DNA of 20,717 bases from Natronomonas sp. (GCA_007135435.1 SLIW01000105.1:1-20717), one strand, 5' to 3'; counted from the stretch's first letter, positions 5,370-13,514 are shown. The notes: a model not told the origin generated them from the sequence alone. Program-made: numbers and translations.

Positions 5370-6476
5370 ATGAACGAGAGACGGATGATCGTGGCCCTCT
5401 TCGGGGTGGCGGTGGGGGTGGTCGTGGCCTACATGGCCTACCGGTTCATAGCGGCGATCACGGTCGCCGTGTTCGTCTACTACTCGTCGCGGCGGTTCCA
5501 CAAGGGCCTCGTGCGGCTCCGTCTCCCGCGGCGCACCCGCGCCGTCCTGACGCTCTCGGTCCTCGGCGTCCCCCTCGTCCTGCTCATCTCCTACACGGTG
5601 GTCCTCCTCGTGGTCGAGCTCCGGACGTTCCTGGCGAACCTCGAGGAGTACCCGATGTTCGACGTCCTCCCGGGGAGCCACTCCTGGATCGAGAGCCTGG
5701 GGGAGGTCCCCGAGCTCACCTTCCAGGGACTCCTCGCGGCCCACCAGGACGGGGCGCTCGACCCGTTCATCGACTTCGCGGTCGAACACGCCGGGTTCCT
5801 CTCGAGCGTCGTCGTCGGCTTCCTGCTGAACCTCCTCATCGTCACCGTCGTGGCCTACTACCTGCTGCTCGACGGCGGGAGGGTCCGCGGGTGGCTGCTC
5901 CGCTTCGACGACGACGCCATCGTCCGCGAGTACCTCGAGGCGGCCGACGAGGAGCTCGAGGCGGTCCTCTTCGGGAACCTCCTGAACGTCATCATCATCT
6001 CGGTCGTCGCGATCGTCGTCTACATGGGCTACAACGTCGCCGCCCCGCCGCTGGCCGAGGTCCCCTACCCGGCGCTGGCCGGTGCGCTGACCGGGATCGC
6101 CAGCCTCATCCCGGTGCTGGGGATGAAGATCGTCTACGTCCCGCTGGCGGTGGCCGCGGCCCTGCCGGTCCTGGCGTCCGGGGACACCTCGGCGCTGGTC
6201 TACATCGCCGGGTTCGTCGTCGTCGTGGTGGTCCTCGTCGACACCATCCCCGACCTGCTGCTCCGGCCGTACCTCAGCGGCAAGCGGACCCACGTCGGCC
6301 TGCTGATGCTCGCGTACATCTTCGGCCCGATCGTCTTCGGCTTCTACGGGCTCTTCCTGGCGCCGATCATCCTCGTCCTGGGGCTCACCTTCGCCGACAC
6401 GGCGCTCCCCCGGCTCCTCGGCGTCCAGCCGGAACCGGGACTGCCGCCGGACCAGCGGCGACTCGACGAGTTCTGA
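5370..6476 (+). CDS. AI-2E family (PerM/YdiK-like) transporter
   Basis: 368-residue membrane protein of the AI-2E transporter family (PF01594). Members include TqsA, which exports autoinducer-2, and Na+/H+-type exporters; the substrate here is unknown. Hydrophobic segments occur near residues 5-35 (two close helices), 55-80, 140-170, 205-230, 240-275, 280-305 and 315-355, leaving the large hydrophilic domain between the third and fourth segments that the family shows. The family-typical SLIPVLGMKIVYVPLAV and the terminal IFGPIVFGFYGLFLAPIILVL are clear. The ATG at 5370 follows a TATA element, and longer versions would start inside that element. The C-terminal cytoplasmic tail is short (LLGVQPEPGLPPDQRRLDEF). 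The gene is convergent with the SDR at 6579, with 102 bp between. Confidence 0.92.
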   Translation: MNERRMIVALFGVAVGVVVAYMAYRFIAAITVAVFVYYSSRRFHKGLVRLRLPRRTRAVLTLSVLGVPLVLLISYTVVLLVVELRTFLANLEEYPMFDVLPGSHSWIESLGEVPELTFQGLLAAHQDGALDPFIDFAVEHAGFLSSVVVGFLLNLLIVTVVAYYLLLDGGRVRGWLLRFDDDAIVREYLEAADEELEAVLFGNLLNVIIISVVAIVVYMGYNVAAPPLAEVPYPALAGALTGIASLIPVLGMKIVYVPLAVAAALPVLASGDTSALVYIAGFVVVVVVLVDTIPDLLLRPYLSGKRTHVGLLMLAYIFGPIVFGFYGLFLAPIILVLGLTFADTALPRLLGVQPEPGLPPDQRRLDEF

Positions 6477-6578
6477 CGGCTCGGAAGCGACCCACTCTGG
6501 CCGGATCGCGCTCACCGACCAGCGCCGCGCCCACCGCTCCCGGTCCTTCCGTGCGGGGTGGTCCGTTCGAGAGGGTGC

Positions 6579-7370
6579 TCACTCCAGGCCCAGATCGACG
6601 TCGAAGCTGTTGCCGGGCCGGGGGACGCCCTTCGCGGTGACCGTCTCGCCGGTGACGAACGCGGCGGCGTCGCTGGCGAGGAACTGGACGACGTCCGCGA
6701 TGTCCTCCGGGTGGCCGATGCGGCGGTCCACCTGCTCGCGCGGCGGCATCTCGTCCTCCTCGATCCCGAGCGTCTCGGCCACGCCCGGCGTCTGGATCAG
6801 CCCCGGGGCGACGCAGTTGACCCGTATCCCGTGGGGCGCCCACTCGACGGCGAGCGTCTCCGTCAGCCTGATGACGGCGGCCTTGGCGGCGCCGTAGTGG
6901 CTCTCGTGGGGCGCGGGGTGCTGGCCGTTGACGCTGGAGACGTTGACGATGCAGCCGCCGCCGTCCTCGCGCATGTACGCGCCCGCCGCCTGGGTGCACA
7001 GGAACGTCCCGTGGAGGTTGAGGTCGACGATGGCCTTCCAGCCGTTCTCCGAGATCTCCTCGAACGGCGCGACGAACTCGCCGCCCGCGTTGTTCACCAG
7101 CAGGTCGACGCCGCCGAACTCCTCGACGGTCGCGTCGACGAACGCCTCGACCTCGCCTGCCTCCCGGACGTTGCACTCCACGGCGAGGGCGGTGCCGCCC
7201 GCCTCCCGGATCCCCTCCGCGACGGGGTCGACCCGCTCCTGGGCGCGCGAGCAGATCGCCACGTTCGCCCCGCCGTCGGCGAGTCGCTCGGCGATCCCCC
7301 GGCCGATCCCCTGGGAGCCACCCGTGACGATGACGTTGCGGTCCTCGACACCGAACTGGTCGGTGGGCAT
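6579..7370 (-). CDS. SDR family oxidoreductase
   Basis: 263-residue classical short-chain dehydrogenase/reductase. The cofactor motif TGGSQGIG is at 16-23, NNAG at 93-96, the catalytic serine in NVSSVNG (145/146), and Tyr159 and Lys163 in HYGAAKAA. All are intact, so it should be an active NAD(P)-dependent enzyme, probably tetrameric and cytoplasmic. The overall text resembles enoyl-CoA and 2,4-dienoyl-CoA reductase-like SDRs, but the substrate is uncertain. Arg42 (CSRAQE) just after the second strand favours NADP(H). The start at 7370 is set by MPTDQF and by CTATTGAC about 27 nt upstream. A frame open to 7442 is not used. The gene is monocistronic, with a 20-bp tandem array lying upstream. 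Confidence 0.92.
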   Translation of the reverse strand: MPTDQFGVEDRNVIVTGGSQGIGRGIAERLADGGANVAICSRAQERVDPVAEGIREAGGTALAVECNVREAGEVEAFVDATVEEFGGVDLLVNNAGGEFVAPFEEISENGWKAIVDLNLHGTFLCTQAAGAYMREDGGGCIVNVSSVNGQHPAPHESHYGAAKAAVIRLTETLAVEWAPHGIRVNCVAPGLIQTPGVAETLGIEEDEMPPREQVDRRIGHPEDIADVVQFLASDAAAFVTGETVTAKGVPRPGNSFDVDLGLE

Positions 7371-7392
7371 ACGTCCCCCGACGGAGCCAGCT

Positions 7393-7400
7393 GTCAATAG
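7393..7400 (-). promoter_or_regulatory. TATA-like element for the SDR
   Basis: On the minus strand this reads CTATTGAC, centred about 27 nt before the ATG at 7370. It fits a leaderless transcript. Confidence 0.5.
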
Positions 7401-7517
7401 GGTTCCGTCGACGGGGGCGTCCGCATACGACGTCGACGGCACAGACGAGCCACCATCGTCGGTTGATGCTGTCGGTATCCACTACCAGTGCCGTGGACGG
7501 TGAGCAGAAGCGGAGGA

Positions 7518-7577
7518 GGGCCACCGCAGCAACCGAAGGGCCACCGCAGCAACCGAGGGGCCACCGCAGTAACCGAG
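7518..7577. repeat. 20-bp tandem array, three units
   Basis: Three exact-length units (7518-7537, 7538-7557, 7558-7577) of GGGCCACCGCAGCAACCGAA. Unit 2 differs from unit 1 at one base and unit 3 at two. The array lies between the SDR promoter and the 3' end of the zinc-ribbon gene. Confidence 0.95.
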
Positions 7578-7654
7578 GGGAGGAACCTCGCAATCAGTCA
7601 TCGACTGCGCCTACGCGTTCGAAGCCGAGTGGATCGATCCTACCTCGGGATGGG

Positions 7655-7681
7655 GGAACCGTCTAGGAGCGAGGAACCGTC
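7655..7681. repeat. 9-bp direct repeat straddling the zinc-ribbon stop codon
   Basis: GGAACCGTC occurs at 7655-7663 and 7673-7681, an 18-bp offset. On the minus strand the first copy is the last coding Val-Pro stretch and the second begins in the last base of the TAG stop (7665-7663). It is short, so weak on its own. Confidence 0.6.
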
Positions 7682-7920
7682 GTCGACGTCGCCTCGCCGT
7701 TGGTCAGCGTCGGTGACACCTCGCGGACGTCGCCGCGGCAGCTCGAGCAGGTCTCCTTGTCGATCGCGATGTAGACGACATCGCACTCGGGGCAACTGAA
7801 CAGGCTGGACTGCGGCACCGACCGGCGGCGGGCCGACCCGCCGTCGTCGGACGACTCGAGGGGGTTCGTGATCCCGGTTCCGGTCAACAACGAACGGACG
7901 GTCTCGCCAATCATGGACAT
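7663..7920 (-). CDS. Small zinc-ribbon protein
   Basis: 85-residue protein with a zinc ribbon: CPEC at 43-46 and CSSC at 58-61, separated by VVYIAIDKET, which should bind one zinc ion. Residues 1-15 (MSMIGETVRSLLTG) form a short amphipathic start, and 20-40 look disordered. I do not know a function. Small proteins of this plan are common in haloarchaea and may bind nucleic acid or protein. Two ATG codons are possible, at 7920 and 7914. GCTTATTC at 7943-7950 is about 27 nt before either, so the transcript is leaderless or nearly so. It is the gene just downstream of sucD in the same direction (80-bp gap) but appears to have its own promoter. Confidence 0.82.
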   Translation of the reverse strand: MSMIGETVRSLLTGTGITNPLESSDDGGSARRRSVPQSSLFSCPECDVVYIAIDKETCSSCRGDVREVSPTLTNGEATSTTVPRS

Positions 7921-7942
7921 TGAAACGGTAGGTATGTCGGGG

Positions 7943-7950
7943 GAATAAGC
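7943..7950 (-). promoter_or_regulatory. TATA element for the zinc-ribbon gene
   Basis: On the minus strand this reads GCTTATTC, at the leaderless distance from the ATG at 7920. It suggests transcription separate from sucCD. Confidence 0.5.
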
Positions 7951-8000
7951 CGGGTGCCCAAAGAGTTAGGGTCCGATCGGCGACCCGGCCGCGGCGAGCG

Positions 8001-8870
8001 CTACAGGACGTCCTCGATGTGGTCGACGACCTCCTCTGGCGTGTCGCCGACGGGGACGCCCGCGTCGTTGAGCGCGTCGATCTTCGACTGGGCGGTCCCG
8101 GCGCCGCCGCCGGAGACGATGGCGCCCGCGTGGCCCATCCGCTTGCCCGGCGGCGCGGTCCGGCCGGCGATGAAGCCGGCGACCGGCGTGTCCATGTACT
8201 CGGAGATGAACCGGGCGGCCTCCTCCTCGTCCTCGCCGCCGATCTCGCCGCACATCACCACCGCCTTCGTCCGGGTGTCGGCCTCGAACCGCTCGAGGAT
8301 CCCGACGAAGTCGGTGCCGATGATCGGGTCCCCGCCGATGCCGACGGCGGTGGTCTGGCCGATGCCGCGCTGGGTGAGGTTGTCGACGACCTGGTAGGTG
8401 AGGGTCCCCGACCGGGAGACGAGCCCGACCTCGCCGGCGCTGAAGATGTTGCCCGGGAGGATCCCGAGCTTGGCCTCGCCCGGGGTGATCACGCCGGGGC
8501 AGTTCGGGCCGATCAGCGTCGTGTCGGTCTCGCGGAGCTTGCGGTAGACCCGCGACATGTCCTGCTGGGGGATGCCCTCGGTGATGGCCACCACGAGGTC
8601 GAGCCGGGCGTCGAGGGCCTCCAGCAGCGCGTCGGCGGCGAACGCCGGTGGGACGAAGACCACCGACGTGTCGGCGTCCTCCTCGCGGGCCGCGGCGCCC
8701 ACCGTGTCGTAGACCGGGATGCCGTCGACCTCCTGGCCGCCCTTCCCGGGCACGGCACCCGCGACGACGTTCGTGCCGTACTCGACCATCTGGCGGGTGT
8801 GGAAGGTCCCCTCGCCGCCGGTGATCCCCTGGACCAGGACGCGGCTGTCCGCGTCGACGAGGATGCTCAT
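8001..8870 (-). CDS. sucD: Succinate-CoA ligase (ADP/GDP-forming), alpha subunit
   Basis: 289 residues, the same as bacterial SucD. With SucC it interconverts succinyl-CoA, phosphate and NDP with succinate, CoA and NTP in the citric acid cycle. The N-terminal CoA-binding Rossmann domain shows [11 protein letters not shown] (14-24) and the conserved AGAVPGKGG. The phosphohistidine is His247 in [15 protein letters not shown], intact and followed by the phosphate-binding glycines. [10 protein letters not shown] (121-130) is also canonical. The ATG at 8870 overlaps the sucC stop by 4 bp (ATGA), so the two are translationally coupled. A G-rich GGGGGGATC a few bases upstream may act as a ribosome-binding site. 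Nucleotide specificity cannot be told. Confidence 0.97.
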   Translation of the reverse strand: MSILVDADSRVLVQGITGGEGTFHTRQMVEYGTNVVAGAVPGKGGQEVDGIPVYDTVGAAAREEDADTSVVFVPPAFAADALLEALDARLDLVVAITEGIPQQDMSRVYRKLRETDTTLIGPNCPGVITPGEAKLGILPGNIFSAGEVGLVSRSGTLTYQVVDNLTQRGIGQTTAVGIGGDPIIGTDFVGILERFEADTRTKAVVMCGEIGGEDEEEAARFISEYMDTPVAGFIAGRTAPPGKRMGHAGAIVSGGGAGTAQSKIDALNDAGVPVGDTPEEVVDHIEDVL

Positions 8871-10033
8871 GCCGATCCCCCCGTGGTCGCCCCCGCCCGA
8901 TCCTGGGCGTACGCCACCGCGCGCTGGACGGCCTCCTCCAGGGTCGCCTCGACGGTCACCAGGTCGGTGTTCAGGATCTCCATGCCCTCCGCGGCGTTCG
9001 TCCCGGCGAGGCGGACGACCACCGGCTTCGGGATCTCGTCGAAGCCCTCGAGGGCCTCGTTGATCCCCGTGGCGACCTCGTCGCCGCGGGTGATCCCGCC
9101 GAAGATGTTGAAGACGACCGCCTCGACGTTCTCGTCCGAGAAGACCATGTCCAGCGCGTTCGTGACGCGCTCGGCCTTGGCGCCGCCGCCGATGTCGAGG
9201 AAGTTGGCCGGAGCCCCCCCGTAGTGGTCGACCAGGTCGAGGGTGGTCATCACCAGGCCGGCGCCGTTGCCGATGATGCCGACGTTGCCCTCCAGGCGGA
9301 CGTAGTCGAAGCCGTACTCGTTGGCCTTCGCCTCGAGGTCGTCCCCGGCGGCCTCGTCTTCCATCTCGGCGAGGTCGGGCTGGCGGAACAGCGCGTCGCC
9401 GTCGATGTTCATGACGGCGTCGGCGGCGATCACCTCGTCGTCGCCCGTCACCATGAGGGGGTTGACCTCGAGTTCGGTGGCGTCCCGCGCCGCCCAGAGG
9501 TCGTAGAGCGTCCCGAGGATCGAGGAGACGTCCCGGGCGACGGCGCGGTCGACGCCGGCGCCGTAGACCGCCTTGCGGGCCTCGTAGGGCTGCATCCCGA
9601 AGACCGGGTCGACGTGCTCGCGGGCGATCGCCTCGGGGTCCTGGGCGGCGACCTCCTCGATGTCGACGCCGCCGCGCGTCGAGACCATCGCGACCGGCTC
9701 GCCCTCGGTGCGGTCCATCGTCACGCCGACGTAGAGCTCGTCGACGAAGTCGACGGCCTCCTCGACGAGGACGCGGTCGACGTGGAGTCCCTTGAGGTCC
9801 ATCCCGAGGATGGCGTCGGCCGCCTCGCGGGCCTCCTCGGCGTCGTCGACCAGCTCGATACCGCCGGCCTTCCCGCGACCACCGACCTGTACCTGGGCCT
9901 TGATGGCGACGGGGTAGCCGATCTCGTCGGCCGCCGCGACCGCCTCGTCGACCGTCGAGGCCAGCCGCGACGCCGGGACCGGGACCCCGGCGTCGGCGAA
10001 CACCCCCTTCGCCTGGTACTCGTGGAGTTTCAT
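8867..10033 (-). CDS. sucC: Succinate-CoA ligase (ADP/GDP-forming), beta subunit
   Basis: 388 residues, the same length as E. coli SucC. The N-terminal ATP-grasp domain begins [20 protein letters not shown], with the nucleotide-binding lysine and glycine loop in [14 protein letters not shown] (45-58). ELEVNPLMV (188-195) carries the Mg-binding residues. The C-terminal ligase domain has [14 protein letters not shown] (256-268), [12 protein letters not shown] (278-288) and [14 protein letters not shown] (308-321). It is the first gene of the sucCD operon. The ATG at 10033 matches the family start exactly, though the frame is open to 10204. A TATA-like TAATACTATC about 35-43 nt upstream gives a short leader. 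Confidence 0.97.
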   Translation of the reverse strand: MKLHEYQAKGVFADAGVPVPASRLASTVDEAVAAADEIGYPVAIKAQVQVGGRGKAGGIELVDDAEEAREAADAILGMDLKGLHVDRVLVEEAVDFVDELYVGVTMDRTEGEPVAMVSTRGGVDIEEVAAQDPEAIAREHVDPVFGMQPYEARKAVYGAGVDRAVARDVSSILGTLYDLWAARDATELEVNPLMVTGDDEVIAADAVMNIDGDALFRQPDLAEMEDEAAGDDLEAKANEYGFDYVRLEGNVGIIGNGAGLVMTTLDLVDHYGGAPANFLDIGGGAKAERVTNALDMVFSDENVEAVVFNIFGGITRGDEVATGINEALEGFDEIPKPVVVRLAGTNAAEGMEILNTDLVTVEATLEEAVQRAVAYAQDRAGATTGGSA

Positions 10034-10066
10034 AATCGGGCTGCACGAAAGTACGACCAAGCCGGG

Positions 10067-10076
10067 GATAGTATTA
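10067..10076 (-). promoter_or_regulatory. TATA-like element for sucCD
   Basis: On the minus strand this reads TAATACTATC, about 38 nt upstream of the sucC ATG, giving a leader of roughly 10 nt. Confidence 0.45.
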
Positions 10077-10186
10077 CCGAAAACTGCCGGGGACGGCCAC
10101 CTCGTGAGATGGGCGTCCCGACGTGCTGACCCACGGGACCGCTGTGACGTTTCCGATCGATTGGGGGCGCCAGCGGGCCGAATACT

Positions 10187-10238
10187 TCCGAATCGCAGGA
10201 CCACGTGTTACATCCGGATCGCAGCACCCTGTGTCGCC
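10187..10238. repeat. Degenerate 26-bp direct repeat pair
   Basis: TCCGAATCGCAG (10187-10198) recurs as TCCGGATCGCAG (10213-10224). The following bases are partly similar (CACGTGTTACA and CCTGTGTCGCC). It lies in the divergent sucC/lipoprotein intergenic region. Confidence 0.55.
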
Positions 10239-10239
10239 A

Positions 10240-10259
10240 CAAGACACTTACCCGTCTTG
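10240..10259. promoter_or_regulatory. Inverted repeat around the lipoprotein TATA element
   Basis: CAAGAC (10240-10245) and GTCTTG (10254-10259) are perfect 6-bp arms. The 8-bp centre, ACTTACCC, sits about 27 nt before the ATG at 10275 and is the likely TATA box. A regulator bound here would compete with TBP. Confidence 0.5.
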
Positions 10260-10274
10260 GGATGAGCGACCACC

Positions 10275-10778
10275 ATGCCCTCCAGGAGGCGACGCGACGT
10301 CCTCCTCGGCGTCGCCGCTTCGGTCGGCGTCGCGGGCTGTGCCGTGGCACCAGGAACCACGACCCCCGGTCACGATTCGACCCTCCACCTCCGCAACGGT
10401 TTCGAGTCCGAGACCGTCGAACTACGCGTGGAGGCTCACCGACAGTTCGTCGACAACGGCCGCGAGGAGGATCTGTTCTTCGAGGAGACGGTGAGCCTCG
10501 AGTGGCCCGAGACGAGGGAACTCGAGGTGTTCACCGAGGGCGACCAGTACCGGGTCGTCGTCGAACGCGAGGACCACGTCGTCGAGTTCAATACCCGTCC
10601 CATCTGTGAGTCGGCGTCCACGGAGGTGGCGGTTCGGCTCTCCGGGGAGCTCCAGTACGAGGTCGAGTTCTGTGACGGCGTCACCAAGACTGGCACGTCG
10701 GACTCCTCCGGAGGGCAGACCGACACGTCGGACTCCTCCGGAGGGCAGACTGACACGTCGGACTCCTCCGGGGGGTAG
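10275..10778 (+). CDS. Tat-exported lipoprotein with repeat tail
   Basis: 167-residue protein that I cannot assign beyond its targeting. The N-terminus has an arginine cluster (RRRR at 4-7), a hydrophobic core (VLLGVAASVGV) and the lipobox VAGC with Cys22, the haloarchaeal pattern for a Tat-exported lipid-anchored protein. After a Thr/Pro linker, about residues 35-135 form an acidic, strand-rich domain containing two cysteines (ICES and EFCDG) that could form a disulfide. The tail is three near-identical copies of a ten-residue unit (TDTSDSSGGQ), likely flexible. The stop TAG is the Gln CAG of the repeat with C changed to T, and the repeat DNA runs on for 12 bases past it. The start is supported by the promoter spacing. 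Confidence 0.88.
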   Translation: MPSRRRRDVLLGVAASVGVAGCAVAPGTTTPGHDSTLHLRNGFESETVELRVEAHRQFVDNGREEDLFFEETVSLEWPETRELEVFTEGDQYRVVVEREDHVVEFNTRPICESASTEVAVRLSGELQYEVEFCDGVTKTGTSDSSGGQTDTSDSSGGQTDTSDSSGG

Positions 10779-10790
10779 ACCGACACGTCG
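10688..10790 (+). repeat. 30-bp coding tandem repeat running past the stop
   Basis: Units at 10688-10717, 10718-10747 and 10748-10777, then a partial unit at 10778-10790. The common core is CACGTCGGACTCCTCCGG. Units 1 and 2 contain the 10-bp palindrome CCTCCGGAGG. Unit 3 carries the changes that remove it and create the TAG stop (10776-10778). Confidence 0.95.
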
Positions 10791-10856
10791 ATTCGGCTGG
10801 CGGAGCGGCTGGTCGAATGAACACCGTACTTGTGGTCGGGACACGGACCTTCGGAC

Positions 10857-11273
10857 GTGACCGGCGGGACGTACACCATCCTGATCGAGTTGCGGGAGGC
10901 GACGACGCTGACGGTCGGTGCCCTCGGCGAGCGCCGGCTGCCGGCGGGCTGGTACGCCTACACCGGCAGCGCGTTCGGTCCGGGTGGCTTCGCACGCGTC
11001 GACCGCCACTACGAACTCGCGGCCGGCGAGCGCGGGTCCCGCCACTGGCACGTCGACTACCTGCTCGGCTGCGAGGTGGCCGTCGTCCGTGACGACGTCC
11101 GCACTTCGGACGCGGACCGCGAGTGTGCCGTCGCGGCGGCGCTCACCGAGGGACCCGTCGGGGGCTTCGGCGCCTCCGACTGCGGCTGCCGGTCCCACCT
11201 GGCATACGATCGTGACGGCAATCGGCTGCGGCGGGCGGTGACCGACGCCCATCGGGCGGCGCGCGATCCGTAG
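10857..11273 (+). CDS. DUF123 / GIY-YIG-like nuclease family protein
   Basis: 138-residue protein of the archaeal DUF123 family (PF01986), related to the GIY-YIG nuclease fold. Family marks are clear: GTYTILIEL at the start, GWYAYTGSAFGPGG (31-44), SRHWHVDYLL (61-70) and GGFGASDCGCRSHLAY (102-117). The function is unproven. In other genomes it appears alone or fused to DNA-repair proteins, so a nucleic acid role is possible. The start is taken as GTG 10857, because the family begins right before GTYxLLI. A TTG at 10830 in the same frame would add nine residues, and the ATG at 10817 is out of frame. The stop TAG lies in the tetraloop of a hairpin at 11262-11283. Confidence 0.88.
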   Translation: MTGGTYTILIELREATTLTVGALGERRLPAGWYAYTGSAFGPGGFARVDRHYELAAGERGSRHWHVDYLLGCEVAVVRDDVRTSDADRECAVAAALTEGPVGGFGASDCGCRSHLAYDRDGNRLRRAVTDAHRAARDP

Positions 11274-11283
11274 ACGGAGCGCG
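11262..11283 (+). terminator. Hairpin with the stop codon in its loop
   Basis: CGCG (11262-11265), one A-G mismatch, then TCCG (11267-11270) pair with CGGA (11275-11278) and CGCG (11280-11283). The tetraloop is TAGA (11271-11274), containing the TAG stop of the DUF123 gene. Eight Watson-Crick pairs in total. A transcription-end role is a guess, and no T-tract follows. Confidence 0.5.
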
Positions 11284-11353
11284 GCGTCTGCCCCACCGGG
11301 CCGGACCACCCGCCGACGGTCAGCGACACGCCACCCCTGTCCCTCGGTGCCGA

Positions 11354-11419
11354 TCGTCCAGTCCCCGGCGGTCGCGGTCGTTCTATCCCGTCGGTCCGTG
11401 TCGTCCAGTCCCCGGGGGT
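11354..11419. repeat. 19-bp direct repeat pair
   Basis: TCGTCCAGTCCCCGGCGGT at 11354-11372 recurs at 11401-11419 with one mismatch. It is between the convergent DUF123 and DUF7260-like genes. No other structure is seen there. Confidence 0.8.
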
Positions 11420-11505
11420 GCTGATCGTGAGGATACTGGAACCGGCCGTGCCGGCCAGGTCTCGAAACAGAGGCGCGGTGCCGGCCCGGGCGATTCGGGA
11501 GGGAC

Positions 11506-12471
11506 TCAGAACCGGGCGGAGAACTCCCGTAACAGCTGTCTGCGGGTCCGTCGGAGTTTCACGAGCAGGTCCGTGGCGTCGGCCAGGACCGGGTAGGTAA
11601 CCGGCAGCGGCTGGTAGAGGTAGGCACAGAGGTCGGGGAGCGTCGACCGCGGGGCGTCGATGGAGGCGTGGCCGTCGGTCCGCTGGTGCTGGCGCTCGTC
11701 GATGAGCGCCTCGCAGTCGCGCTCCGCCCCGTCGAGTTCGTCGACCGTCGCGATGATCTCCTCGAGGGACCGCTCGGAGGGGAGGGACGTGGTCACCCCC
11801 TCGAGCCGGCGGGCGACGGTCTCGAGGGTCTCGCGGGCCTCCCCGAGGGCCGTCCGTTCGGTCTCGAGGGTCGTCAGGAACGTCTCGCGCTCGTCGCGAC
11901 ACTGCGTGGCGGCATGGAGCAACCCCTCCTTGAGGACGGGGGTCAGCGTCCGGCCCGACGCCACCGCGGCGGTGACGTCGGGGCCCAGCTCCCCGGCCAT
12001 GCTCTCGGTGACCGTGTCGTCGTACTCCTCGCGGTAGTGCGCCACGGCCATGACCGTCTCCTCGTAGGCCTCGCGGACCTCCTCGCAGCGGTCCTCGGTC
12101 GTCACCGCGGTCCGCACGACCGCGGTCCGGTCGCCGACCATCGATAGCTCCTCGGAGGCCGGGATGGCCTCGACCTCCGCGACGAACGTGTCGAAGGCGT
12201 CGCGCTCGGCCCGGGTGCGCGTCTGCTCCTCGCGGACCGCGTCCAGCGCCCGCGGGACGTTCCCGACGATCACCGAGAGCGTGGCGGTGTCCTTCAGGAG
12301 GTGGCCGCCCACGGGGACGACGATCTTGGGGATCGGTGGGCGCACCACCGGGACGCGGCCGGGCGCGATCGCGAAGGTCAGGACGACGGCGAGGAACAGG
12401 ACAGATAGCACCACAGGGAGTGTTCGTTCGAGCAGATCGACACCGAGTTCAGGTCCCGCCTCCCGTAACAT
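11506..12471 (-). CDS. Membrane-anchored helical protein, DUF7260-like
   Basis: 321-residue acidic protein with one N-terminal hydrophobic segment (about residues 15-37, LPVVLSVLFLAVVLTFAIAP) and a long, mostly helical remainder. The central text (EAYEETVMAVAHYREEYDDT and ESMAGELGPDVTAAVASG) fits a haloarchaeal family that I recall as DUF7260 (number from memory, function unknown). Residues around 200-270 are Glu/Arg-rich and likely coiled coil. It is probably anchored in the membrane by the single helix; topology is uncertain. The ATG at 12471 is preferred over a GTG at 12486 because CGATATAG lies about 27 nt upstream of the ATG. It is in the same direction as the GDPD gene, with a 141-bp gap and its own promoter. 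Confidence 0.78.
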   Translation of the reverse strand: MLREAGPELGVDLLERTLPVVLSVLFLAVVLTFAIAPGRVPVVRPPIPKIVVPVGGHLLKDTATLSVIVGNVPRALDAVREEQTRTRAERDAFDTFVAEVEAIPASEELSMVGDRTAVVRTAVTTEDRCEEVREAYEETVMAVAHYREEYDDTVTESMAGELGPDVTAAVASGRTLTPVLKEGLLHAATQCRDERETFLTTLETERTALGEARETLETVARRLEGVTTSLPSERSLEEIIATVDELDGAERDCEALIDERQHQRTDGHASIDAPRSTLPDLCAYLYQPLPVTYPVLADATDLLVKLRRTRRQLLREFSARF

Positions 12472-12495
12472 GATATGACGTATCACAGTACAGGG

Positions 12496-12503
12496 CTATA
12501 TCG
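12496..12503 (-). promoter_or_regulatory. TATA element for the DUF7260-like gene
   Basis: On the minus strand this reads CGATATAG, about 27 nt before the ATG at 12471. It decides the start against the upstream GTG. Confidence 0.55.
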
Positions 12504-12612
12504 ATTTCGAGTGAATCCTGACCTGAAGGTTGGAAGTTGGTCGTCTCGAGGTAGGTCGATCGTGTCCGTAGCGGTCCGGGGGTAATACCCGAGTAACGAT
12601 TTTACGGGATTC

Positions 12613-13281
12613 CTACATCGACGCTTCCGGGAGGACGCCCCACCGGTCGGCGATCACGCCGTCGACGCCGAGCGCCGCCATCGCCTCCGCCTCCGTCCGA
12701 CTGTCGACCGTCCAGGCGTTGACGCTCATCCCGACGCGGTGGGCCTCGGCGACCCGACGATCGGTGCAGACGTCGAGCGCCAGGTGCACGTAGTCGCAGT
12801 CGTACGCCACGGCCACCTCGAGGCAGTCGGCGTCGTCCGCGGCGATGACCGCGCGCGGGACCGCGGGGTCCGCCTCGAGGCACTCCTCGAGGATCGACGG
12901 GATGAACGACGAGGCGACCGTCTGCGGATGGTGCGCGCGGACGTGCGCGACGGCGTCCGCACCGGTCCCCTCCTCCTTGAGGTCGAGGGTGACGCCGACG
13001 TTCGCCGGCACCTCCGCGAGCAGGTCGGCGAGGGCCGGGACACCCTGGCCGGTGCCGAGGACGTCCAGCGCCTGCAGCTCCGCGAGCGAGTGGTCGTCGA
13101 CCCTGCCCTCGCCGTCGGTGACCCGGTCGATCCGCTCGTCGTGGATGACGACCAGCTCGCCGCTGCCACAGCGGCGGACGTCCAGTTCCACCTCGTCGGC
13201 GATCGCCGACGCCTCCTCGACCGCCCGCAGGGTGTTCTCCGGCTGGTTGGCGGCGAACCCCCGGTGGGCGATCAGACGCAT
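12613..13281 (-). CDS. Glycerophosphodiester phosphodiesterase
   Basis: 222-residue GDPD-family enzyme, with a TIM-barrel fold that hydrolyses glycerophosphodiesters to glycerol phosphate and an alcohol. The N-terminal catalytic signature is complete: HRG (6-8, His6 and Arg7), ENT (15-17), ELDVR (32-36, Glu32 and Asp34 as metal ligands) and HD (47-48, His47). Further conserved pieces are TLDLKEEG, VNAWTVD and DGVIADRW near the C-terminus. It has no signal peptide, so it is cytoplasmic. In archaea the natural substrate may be glycerol-1-phosphate esters from ether lipids, or the enzyme may simply salvage glycerol phosphate. The ATG at 13281 gives the family N-terminus MRLIAHRGF. The frame is open to 13413, but nothing there resembles the family. 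Confidence 0.93.
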   Translation of the reverse strand: MRLIAHRGFAANQPENTLRAVEEASAIADEVELDVRRCGSGELVVIHDERIDRVTDGEGRVDDHSLAELQALDVLGTGQGVPALADLLAEVPANVGVTLDLKEEGTGADAVAHVRAHHPQTVASSFIPSILEECLEADPAVPRAVIAADDADCLEVAVAYDCDYVHLALDVCTDRRVAEAHRVGMSVNAWTVDSRTEAEAMAALGVDGVIADRWGVLPEASM

Positions 13282-13514
13282 TGGCGGTAGTTCGACGCGG
13301 CGGGGACAAGTGCCTGTCGTCTCCAGACGGCGATTGAAGGGTGTCAGCGTACCGCTCGTGGTCCCACACCCCCTCGTTCCGGTCACCACGTCGACCCCCG
13401 GCCTCCCGTTCATCGTGTTAAGTCATCGCCAGCCGGTGGAAGTGAAGCTGGCCGACGGGCAACGGGGGACGTTCCCATGGCGGACCGCCGCTGGGCCACC
13501 CGGACGTCCAGCGC

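Larger units (their letters stand above)
7371..7662. other. Intergenic region with 20-bp array
   Basis: 292 bp between the SDR start and the zinc-ribbon stop, both on the minus strand. It holds the SDR promoter (7393-7400) and the three-unit array at 7518-7577. No gene is seen. Confidence 0.7.

Noticed and set aside
10817..11092. ATG-initiated plus-strand frame over the start of the DUF123 gene
   Set aside because: It is out of frame with the conserved DUF123 motifs and encodes an Arg-rich, unrecognisable product.
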